The notes under the pieces are model-generated. The model ran no database searches. It saw nothing but the letters and a program-made list of their open reading frames with translations, and was not told the DNA's origin. Below are positions 14,401 to 26,400 of a stretch of DNA of 64,000 nt, piece by piece (position 1 is the first letter of the stretch; every line of letters starts with the position of its first letter). Position numbers and translations under genes: made by a program. The stretch spans positions 10,411 through 74,410 of the forward strand of contig NW_022261496.1 of assembly GCF_009602425.1 (NCBI RefSeq). Reading direction: 5' to 3'. The stretch is from Actinia tenebrosa (lineage: Eukaryota > Cnidaria > Anthozoa > Actiniaria > Actiniidae).

Positions 14401-17400
14401 CAATAGACAAACAGATTGCTCAGACATTAATCATATCTCTAGTCTAGTAGAAAGACTACGATTACGATTACGATTTTTAGCTCGAGGACTGTAGAATTTG
14501 TACAAATAAAATTCTTGAATAGCGAAGGGGATTATAACTGTGTCGTTCTGCATACCGACAACTTGTGAAGAAAAATATTAAAATATATACAAAATTCATT
14601 TTAAAAATTAGATTTTTTTATATAATTGCATGGAAGCTAAAGGGTCATTCCTCGTCACTTATCTAGGGCAAGACTAATGGTAGACTAAGTTGTCAATTCG
14701 CTATATATAATGCTAAACAAACGCAATACGCTTGGTTGGTTTCGAATTCCAAGTAATATAATCGACCAAGTACAAGAGGACGCGAAAATGATACTTACTC
14801 GAATATTCATAATTGGAAAACCTTGCCGTGAATTAATACCTTCGAAATTAGGCAGCACATTCTGGTTGCTATGTAACTTGGCATCGTCATTAATACTCCT
14901 GTACTTAGTACAGCAATGAACACTGAAAAACCAGACTGTTTTATAAAGACAAAATCAAGACGGACATACTTCGACAGTGATCAAAGACATTTTGCGGTTT
15001 TATTATAACATCTCGGCTGAATTGTTTTAAGCAACATAATAAACTGTTGAAGGATCTCTACTACAAGCGAGAAGCTACCATCTGTTGTCAGAAATATGAA
15101 TTTAAAGAGACACAAACAATACCATAATTGTCACACACTCGGTTTTTCCTCGAATAAAGAATTTTCCTGTGTTTTATCTTTATCAAAATATATCTTTATA
15201 CTCAGCAGTGAGTTTCGCAAATAATAGACACTTTTTAAAAGGAAATTGAATAATAGTCAATCAAATGTTTTGCTATATTATGTTCGTACCTTTGATCTTC
15301 TTCGACTGGTGTTTTGTAGCTGAAACGCTGTTCTTCGCGGGTAACTTTTGTGGATACACCAGATATATCATTATTATTCATTCCACGCCATGTACTCTTC
15401 GGCTCAGAAGATGAGTCATCCTTGCCCACTTCATGGAACTTCGTTTTGAGTTTACCAGGCTGGAACTGGCCTGCACGCTCCCATTTGAGTTCATCATCGT
15501 TAAGTTTGTGGTACTCGTCGATATCAATCATTGGTGCTCTGGTTTCCTCTTTCTCATCATCAACATCCATAGTTCGGTAGTCTACTAATACGGCGTTAGG
15601 CTAGAGCAAAAGAGGTACGAAAGTTACGAGCGAATATAGCAAAATCTTTAAGACAGAAAATCAAGGCACATCACAGCAGCTTGCTTGCGCTGCAGTGAAA
15701 AAGACGAGCATGCGTACTGATACAACAATGTTTTGTCACACATTCCCAAGTGCACGCAACAAGGAAAAACTTTTGAAAACTTTTACTACTCTAAATTAAA
15801 AGAAAAGAATATTTTGTTTCGCCATTCCGATTGCCTTACGGGTGTTTCTGTACTTTAATTAACTATTAATCAAGCCGTTGAAGAGGCGTTGTTTGAGAGT
15901 GACAACTTTGATTAAACTCTTCATCAGAATGTGTAAATTACACTCCCTCAAGAGATTACAAACAACTTTAAGACAATAAGTCAAGAGTGCAGACCAATCA
16001 AGACTATATAAACTAACACTGAAAGATATTGCTACATGATATTACTTTCAGTATTAAATGACCATGGGTAGTTTGGAGACTTACGTGTAACAAAAGTTCC
16101 AAATTTATATTGATGCACTTGGTAATGATGATAAGCAATTCAAATCATCAACTCAAGCAGGAATATGAAGTCATTATAAACCATAATGAAGGGAACAGCA
16201 TCCTTGGTTTTCGTTTAATAAAACTCTGCTGGGCTTGATTAATTAATTATTACTAACATGCTCAAACGAATTCGCACTGTATAAACATTTAAACCCTTTG
16301 AACGTCACTTAAAATTAAAGATAAGTAATTAGCATCAGGCTGAATGCAGTGAAGATATTGTATTTGACATCTCTGTACAAGTAATGGTTATGACAAAGCT
16401 TCCATCTGAATTCGGGCTGGTTTAGTAATCAATGGCGCCAACCTTTGATTTTTATTAATAGCAGATATCAAGATTACACTCTACTGCATTCAAACGATTG
16501 TTTTAAGTCGAGGCATTTGGGTCAATATACGAACAACGTATAGAAAATGACCCAATCAACAATTGTTTGAAGACAAAATGTGTAATTTTAATATCTCCTT
16601 TTACTTGGCCGATTCTCTTTTTGATGCTTACGATTTCAGTTACATGGAATTGGGTTGCATGGCCGTAAGTTAGCGTACTATTTTAATGATAATGACAGTT
16701 CATGATTTATATGTATGACTTCTATGTATTTATACACTAATCCGGCTAAGGCGCTTGCAATCATGAGAGGTGGTTAGTATGAGGCGTAGGCACTAAGGGT
16801 GGTCACTACCAAGATTTTTTTTACGTTCCAAGCGGTACGACAAGCAAGGAAGGGGATCACTCAGTAGAAACAACAAATAATGGCCGACCCCCCTCCTCCC
16901 CCCTCCCCTCCAGTAATTCCCTATTTCATGTTATGGCCTGATAGTGAAACAGGAACGCAACACCGACCCTAATGCTAAACAAACTTGACAGCAAAACACT
17001 ATTATGTCCTGATGCTACTATTATATACCAGAATCCTTTCTTGTGTTATGCTTATTATATTAGGACTCCTGAAAGACTCAAAACATATGAATAAGGAAAA
17101 AGGAATTCAAAAAGAATCCTGGTATTAGTGGTATCAAGTCATAGTAAGCGAAACGTAAAATTTGTCCCAACTTACATCATCTTGAGCAGCTTCCATCATC
17201 ATGACGTCATATCCAAACTGACTTTTCCCTTCTTCCTGCGATTTAATGTTTTCGGGCCCAGGGCCCTCTCCTTCGGCATACGACTCCCACATCATCAGAA
17301 GAGAACGTCTTTTTTCACTCAGATCTTCAATGTTGTCATTCGAACCGGTATCAGGAGCACCATCTTTTGTCTTCTCAGATCCTGATACGTCTCTCCGAAG

Positions 17401-20400
17401 TTGAACGTTTGCTTTCTTTTGGCTTTCGGCAATTCTTCGTTTCTTTTCTTCGATTTCTTGTCTCCTTCTACGACGTTCTTCGCTATGATCTTCGTCTTGA
17501 AGTTTAGACAGTAAGTTGGGTGCCTGACCCGCCTAAAATAAAAAGACGTTGCATCGTTAAATTGTCTGTAATATACTTGACCAATATAGGCAGAGGTACT
17601 TTTGATTAAGCAGACGAAGATAGTTCATGTGATGGTGTTCATTATCAGAAGCCGTAACAGTGGCTAATCATTAACCATTAACAATACCATCATCACGGCT
17701 GCCATCATGCATATTAAATCATCATCATCATCATCTTAAATTAGTGCTGTTACACAATCAACTGATTTGTCACGGCAACAGCGTCTTTACCTTCAATTTC
17801 AGTAGAGTGAAGTCATTAAACCCGTGAAACAGATATTTGATTAATACACTTTAGTAGCCCCTAATTCCATTGTTTTCTTTGTGTCTATTTAACTAATACA
17901 CGTTGACTAGTATTTTTTATTTCACGGGTTAGATACCTTCACTCTAATATATTTCGAATATTAGACGTTTTACGCGAACGCCTCTTTATAAAACCATAAT
18001 TACACTAAACAAAAAGTCATATAAACCGATAATAGTTAAGTATTTTTAGTAACGATAAAAGGAACAAGAGATCCTTTATCCACAATCAGTGGTCTAGAAA
18101 TTGGAAAAGAATGAAGGTCAAATTGAAAATTTGCATTTCTAAATCAGTGGGAGTCTAACTGTTTGAACGGTGGTCATATTTTCTTTTTCCACTTAAATTG
18201 GGCAGAGAAAAGTCTTCCTCCTCAAGATATCCTTGTATAAATGCAATGTTATTTTTAGTACTGCATCCATATTCTCTTAGAAGTACTTTTAGAACTGTTT
18301 GAACGAATATTCAAGAATAACGCAGCCGTATCATGCTGTACTATGAGAAGTATTTCATTGTGTATGACAATACAAACTACTCCAAAGGAAGTTTACGATG
18401 ACAAACGTCATAGATATCTGAATTTTTTTCGTAATCATTTGAATTTAGGAAAGATCTTAGAAAGAAATTCCATAAACTTAAGGCTTATAGTAAGGTACAA
18501 ACCTTTTTGATAGGAAGATGTTGTCCTCTAAACCACAAAACAGCCGGTGCACTCATACCGATGGAATATCAAAATTCTTTCTAGAAGAAATTGGCTCTTG
18601 ACAGCGATTTCACGAAGTCCAAAAAAACCACCGTCAATTACAATTGAGTTAAAGCAAAAAGAGAAAGCAAAATCGTAGCGTAAAATGAGATTGAATTTCT
18701 GTTTATCTGCAAAGTTTAGTTGGTGAAAGTTTGCAGACACGAGAATAACGCCTCATTATAAATGAGAGCGATCACAGAAATAAAATTGTATGAATAATTC
18801 AGTATTTTCATAGATTTAAACCAATCAGATGAACGAGTCAATAATTTACAACCCCCGTGTATTAATGACATGTGAAAATAATAATAAAAAAAGATTATAA
18901 AATTTTTCTTTTACGGAGTATCGCACAACGGTAACAAACTTTAAAAAAACTTGTTAGACTAAAAAGGGGCACCTTACGTTTTGAGTCAGTCTCACTTGCA
19001 AGGAAATAATTATGCATTGCAGTTGCGTTAAAAAAATGAAAAAGTTAGGAAAACTAAGTGTTAATGTGTATTTCGAACAATTTTAGTGGTTTATCAGAAA
19101 CAATATTTTTACTAATTAAGATACTACTGTATGTCAATGAATGATATTTTCACACCGCGTCAATGCAAGCTTGACGATTAACAAGCTTGTTCATTATATT
19201 TGTCTTTCTTTTAGACAAAAACCACCCACCAAATGGAAACAATCTATTATTCCCAAATCTTAAAAAATTCTTTTTGTCATAATTCTCGGTTATCAATTAT
19301 TTTTAGCTTTAAGAAGGCTCTGGGTAGTTTTGGTCTGGCACATCTAGCCGCATTGAAACGGCTACAACTTCGTCTTGAATAACTCGATCTGCAAGCACTT
19401 TTCACGCAATGTCAGAAAAGGATTAAAGGTTTAAAGGTTGCACCAGTCGATAGTAGTCATCAAGCCACCCAACATATTGCAATATGAAGAAAAATGTATG
19501 AGAGCGTTTTCCAAATATTACGCGATGAATATTTTCATGGACTTTTACTATTATTTCCAGCGTGTCAACTTTATACCCTCAAAATCGGGACTTTAATTTA
19601 GTCAAACTTTAACAAACTTTAGTCGGGACTTTAATTTAGGGACTTTAATTAAATCAATATTTCTATGATGTCCTCATTACGTCATAATGAAAAGGCCGCT
19701 TTAAAATAATTTATCATTTTTGAAACCTTTAATCCTTTCCTGACATTGCGTGAAAAGTGCTTGCAGATCGAGTTATTCAAGACGAAGTTGTAGCCGTTTC
19801 AATGCGGCTAGGTGTGCCAGACCAAAACTACCCAGAGCCTCCTTAAGACAAATTGCAACAACAGTTATGATGAAAAAAATTTAGGAGGCCACGAAGAGAA
19901 CGTTTAGGACGGACAACAATGAGGAAAGTGATGATGATGATGCCATGGCGATGGTCATGACTAGAATAAATATTAAATACAGTAGAGGACTTTCACAGCA
20001 GCAGTCTCGTTCGGCAGGGAAAAAACGCAATTTCTTTCTAAAACAAGATGTTACACATCCCAAAGGAGAAATTATTGGTCTTATCAACAATATGCGGGCT
20101 ACAGCGAAATTCCTCTACGATTTCAAGATCAACGTTTGGAGACCACAACTGGCAAAAAAGCTGATTAAACAACTTTTTCTAAAATAAGTCAAAGACTATT
20201 GGTAAAAATCTTAAAACATACCAAACTACTTACCTCCATTGTGTTATCTTTTGATACGGGTGCTGGCAAAGAAGGACTTTCCGTGCGAATGTCTACCAAT
20301 GACGCTGCAGGTGCATCAGACTCGATGTCGTGGAAGATGGCTGGAGGCAACTCTTCTCTTCCTTTTTTGAAAGATCCTACGCGTCCAAGAGCGTTGGTAC

Positions 20401-23400
20401 GTCTTAGGGAATCTCTGTAACCGTCCATGTTATCAAAAGGCTCTGGCTCCGATGACTTCCCTGAGTCAACATTATCCATTTCCCAGCGCAAAAGATCCGA
20501 GTTGGTAGTAGATGTAACGGAATACTTTTCATCGAATGTTCCTCTTTCTAGAGTCAGCTCTTTAGGTTTGGACTTGGATGAATCGTCTTCAGTAGTACTT
20601 TTAGTGGAAGTGGATGTTTCTTTTACGGAGAAGACAATGTCTTGTGATTCCTCTTGACCAAAATCACTGGAAAAAAGGCTCTGAACCGGTTTGGACTCTA
20701 CTACTTTAACTTCCGTTTCTTTTATTAAGCTTCTCCTACTTTCTCCTCTTTCTTCTTCGACCTTGTCGCCGTCTGGTTTTTTGCTTGGTTCTTTGACTGA
20801 AAATGATATGTCGTCATCAGTACCACGCCCAGGCTGAGACCACATTATTGGTTCATCCATTAAAGATACCGAGGTCGTCTTTGTTTCATTGGTTCTTAGA
20901 CTAAATTTCTGCTCGCTCTCTTTCCAATCAAAAGTTGACTCCTTTTTGTCGAACTTGCCGATGTCGTCATCGTCTTTTTTGGTTTCAGCTGGCTTTTTCA
21001 CGGTAAATGAGATGTCGCTGGTATCATCTTCATGGAGATAGCTGTAATTCGAACCTGAGAACGCATTTGGTTCAGAGTCATTCTTCGAACTTGTATCTTC
21101 CCTTTTCTTCAAAGCTGAGCCACGCAACTCAAGCTTAACACCCGTGCTTTTTATCGGTTTATCCTCACTTTCGGACGTTTTCTTGGAGATCAATTCTTCA
21201 GCATTTTTCCGGCGTCTGATTCGTTCTTCACGATTCCTATGTCTTCTGTGTGTGTCTTGCATTCGTTCACTAAGCATCGAATCCTCTGATGATGCTGGAG
21301 CGCTGTAAGACGTTTCAGTAGTCACGGTTCTAGTGATTTTGACTTCACCGCTGTCTACCTTATCTTCAGGAGAATCCTTGAACAACCTAGCTCTACGCTC
21401 CTCCATGTCTTTTAGTCTCCTGTCCAGGGATACTCTTCTTTGTTTTGTTTCATCTTTTGCCTTTTTGGTGTCAGGGTCTTCATCGCTGCGACGACGTCTT
21501 TCGAAAGACCTCTTTGTGGTTTCACTCATGACAAAATCACTAGAATCCCGTTCAAACTTCATTCTGTCATCCTCGAATTTTGCTTTCATCTCTTGTCCTG
21601 CCTTTTTGATATCTTCGTCGGCAAATTCACCATTCTTGTCAACTCCTGAAGGCTTCGACTCGGTCTTGATCTCTTCCTTCACAGTGAATTTATACTCCGT
21701 TTCGATTCCTTCTCCTGATACATAATGCGGAAGAGAGTTATCTCCATCACTTGATCGTAACGACAGGTCAACAAGTGCCGTATCTGGCGTTGAACCACTT
21801 TCCTTTTCCTCGGGTTTCTTCCAAGATTGGTCTCTCGATCGTGGCTTTGGTTTCCTCTCAGACTTTATCATCTCCTCTTTTACTATGTCTTCTACCCTTT
21901 TATCGCTGAAATCTAAAGGAACTTTCCTTACGTAACATCCTGTTACGGGGTCATACTCCATGGTTCTCGATTTTCTTGGTTCCATTATGCCGTCTGTGTT
22001 GTCGTAGTCGGTATCTTTGGCTATGTTCTCATCCGAGTAATGATCGAAATCTATCTGATCAAAAGCTCTGCCTTGCGGTGAGTGAATGAGTACTTCTGTC
22101 CTAACGTTTGCAGGTGGCTTAGTCGATTTAAGTAACTTTTCCTCGCGTAGTAAACGCTCTGCTTCCTTCCTAATGTAATTCCCCTTTTGCCTTTCCAATT
22201 GAATTTCTTCCTCAAGCAACCGTTTAAGTTCTTCCTCGTGGGCTTGCTCCTCTTTCAGTTGTCTTTCCGCTTCTCTTTTGATTGCTTCGAGTTCTTCTTC
22301 TTCTTCCAAGAGGCGTCTCCCAGCCTCTTTTCTGATACTTTGTTCTTTTTGCCTAAAATGTTCAAGTCTCTCCTGTGCTTCTCTTTTTATTTTCTGTTCG
22401 CGTAGTTTGATTTCTTTGAGCTTGAATTCGCCCTCTTTACGTATCTCCTCTTCCCGCTTGACTTGGAAATTCGATAACTTCTCCTCTGTGAAGTGCAACA
22501 GATAATTATATTACATTAAATAACAATACCAAATAACTAGTGATAATAATTGTCAAAACTACATCATGTAATATAACACATCATGGAATTCAGTTCCTGT
22601 ACAAAGAAATAGACCGGTTCAGCAATTTCCATAGCCACATCGAGGACTAAACAATAAATTTCGGTTCTCATGAGAGTAAGATTCTATTGTTTTGTCTTCT
22701 GAATTTATTGAGCTGCATTTGGAATATCCTGCAAGGGGTCTATACTGTGTTACTGCTTCTCCTCTGTGAAGTGCAAGAATAACTATACCAAATAACTTGT
22801 GGTAATAATAGTCACATCATTAACACAACCACAACCACATATCTGATCATGATTCTCAGATAGGTACTTGCTTAACGTTTCATTTTATTTTCTGGTCCTC
22901 CTTGTGTACGCCTAAATAGTAACAAAGTTCAAATATTTGGCCCTAAATTCTTGCTTGTTTTATTCTCATATAATGTATCGACAAAGTTCTGCATTATCGA
23001 GAAATATGAAAAATAATAATGAGAGGAAATGCCTGGAATGGGACCGCGTTAAAGACAACTTAGCAAGATTAATTATTGGAAGTATTTAGGTTCCAAAACT
23101 TTGAAAAAAATACTTCCGCATCGTTGGTGAAATATATAAACGTTTTTTTATTACAAAGATTAAAGAATGAATATAATTTAGAGACCAACCATGTGAAATT
23201 TGATGCTACATAACCAGTTAGGTTTTCACTTCCTAACAGTCCTTTAACATTCATAATTAATTGCTACCATTAAAAGTTAAATCCGTATAAGGTAAGAAAA
23301 CAAAGAAACAACGGCCCGTCATTGTCCTTTCTTACTTAACCCCTACTTAACTCAACTTAACTTGACGCCGACGAGGGCGTTATAAGAGCTAGTTGTTGCG

Positions 23401-26400
23401 TTTAAGATAACATGTGCAACGATTATTCAAAAGATTTGAATTTAAAATTCAAGAATCAATGCGATGTAAGCACTGACGCAGGATCCATAATTATATGATG
23501 ATATATGTGACTGCGGAAGGAGTAATTTCAAGTAACTCTGCATCAAATAGCACCTGTCAGATAATTTTATATAATTAATATTCAAACATGTTGCATGTCT
23601 GTTCCCATTTTCAGATCACATGTTATTCCCTAGAGTAGCGTTTTTTTTGTTTAATGGTTGGGCATCAGAAGACACATGAATATGGATAGCACTAAAATAA
23701 AGAATCTTATTCTCAAGAGAATGGCATGTGATCTGGAATAGGAAAATATTATGCCTAGGTGAATTGGGTCCATTCTGAGAACAGTTATACCTTATTTTCG
23801 ATTGCTTATACTGACTACATCTATTCCTTATCCCTTAAATTATTTAGCCTGGCATGTTATCTGTTATCTCTAATCCTTAAATCCCCCTAATGTAAGTGTC
23901 TCTTATGTTAAATCGATCACGGAAGGAAATAGAGCCAGTCAAGTAGACCTTATAGACCAAGAAGTCATCATAGTTCCAGTTGAGAACTGAAAATATTGAG
24001 TTAGATAACAAGTGGTTCGGGATAGAGTACTAGTAGTAAATTCTATGACATGATATCATGATGTTAAATCGATGGAAGAAATAGACGCAGACCTTGATGA
24101 GGGCTTGCAAATGATTTATGCCGCTAGTGAATAAGCTATATTTTACCAAGGTTGACTACAAATGCTACAGAAGAGTTTTATACAAATTTACTCACCAAGA
24201 ATATTAAGAAAACTAATACTACTGCTCGATGGACTTGCAATAAAACTGAAGTTTAAATACTCAACAGTATTTTTTGACCGCTTATACTTTCTCGAATATG
24301 CGGATTTGTTGGAAATATTTCATTGTATTTGCGAAGTTAAGTAAGAAACTACAAGACTATATTATTCATAGAAGTTCATTAAGGCGTCAGCTGTATGCAA
24401 ATATATACCTTGTGTTGCAGACTTTGTATAAACAGCAATAATCAGGAAGAGAAGACAGAAAAAGCGGAAGAAATGCGATTATATCCTTGCAGAATAAGAG
24501 AATTCAGCTTCCTTGGGAAAGTCAGTTGTTTTTTCTTCTTTTTGACTGCTTATCCCTCACAAAAGCTTGCCGAAATTAAGTCACAGAATAGACATCTCGA
24601 ACCCTCTAAATAACTTTTCGACTTTTTTAACTATGAATTTGAAGTCACATGACTCTAATTTTTATTAATCACGATCAATCTACAGGATTTCCCTGGCGGA
24701 CACTCTCTGTGGCTTTGAAGACAATCCGCTAATCATTAAAGGCAGCCAATCAATGGTGATAAAAATCATAACATCTTAAACTTTCTAAAAGACTGAGAAT
24801 ATTAAATGTCTATTCTTAGAGCGCTCATCTTGGAAACACTCTGAGACAAAGAACATAGGTCAGTTTAAAAACAAGGTGCATTATGTATGAACTAAGGCTT
24901 CTTATTTCAGGGTATAAGTATATTCAGAGTAAGAAAACTCACTACATTAGCAATTTGATTTACAAACTGATAAATTCAAACAACGATTTTTTTCAAGACA
25001 ATATTGTAAAAAGGACTACGTCATTAGCGAACAGCAGTTATAGATCGCAGGCTTATTGACGCCTCTGCATGTAGGGATGCTAGTATTATCAAGGATTACC
25101 GATGGGGATTCACTTCCATCTAAACTTGATAAATATTTCTTCCCTACAATACTCTGAAAGACTGATCAAGCGCACGTAACACTAACAATACACTACTTTG
25201 CTAATGCAAATTTTCTCTCGTCCCAGTTTTCTCAGGGAGGGGGGGGGGGGGATCAGAAACTTGTTAGATAATGAGACAAAATGTAGTCGTGCCAAACCAT
25301 TTTGCACCCTTAGTAAACTTTAAGAAGAAAAATGCATAAGCAAAGTTGTGTAATAATATAGAGTGCATATCATATATCCGTGAGAAACTTTGTAAGAAAT
25401 TTCACAAATTTGCACAAATTAGTAAGTTTAGTAGACCTCAGTACACCGTAAACCTACAAAACTTTGCACTCATTGAGTTCACTAATTTGTACAATTTTGA
25501 TTGTTAGCTTTTTCACGGATTTATGGTGTGCACTTTAGTGGCAAATGGACTGAGTGGAGTCCAATTTAACTAGTAATAGCATTAGGAATCCCCTGGATAC
25601 GCCTCTACTGGGATTCAGATAAACAGCAGGGACCAAGTATCAGTGGTACTTGGCCACTGAATAAATGTAAGCTAAAAAAGAAACATTTTTCCTTATGCCA
25701 TGCATATTCAGCTTTTTTTCTATCATCTTATTTTGTAAGCTTATTCTGCACATTGCTCCACTAAGGTAAACGGTGACTTTAGGACAGAAAAACAGTTGTG
25801 ATTTGCTTTGGCAGTTATTTGTATTCTTGATCGCATAGAATTATAGTCCGTCGTGATTCGTTTTAATTAATAAACGACACAACGTGCTGAAGGAAAAATA
25901 CTGAATACCGGATCAACAAAAACACATCCTGCGAAGCGAAGTGACAAATCTAAGAATAAAACGCGCAAGGCGTATTTTTGGCGGGAAAATTAAACAACAC
26001 GCTCCAAAACAACTCCCAAAAGGACCAGCTAATTTCATTTAATAAAACATACATAAGTTCTTTAAATATTTACTTCCCGCGTTTTGGTCTTAAGATACAG
26101 ATATACACACTGTACATAAATTATCGTACACTTTAGTACATACGACTGACAAAAAGAGCTAAAGTGTGATGAATGAAAAATGAATAGAAAAAATATGATT
26201 TTGTTATTAAAGGGAGTTGATTAATTAAGTCAAGCGCTCCAGCAAAAAAAATAATAATAATATTTTAACTGAAGAAACTTGCCTTATCTGCGTTAAATCC
26301 CCCCCATCCGATTTCTTAGGCCGTATTGGCCATCATCAGGGTTAGAGTATTTATTATACTATATTAGACTTTTAAAATAATTGTTTAATTGCAGCATCTG

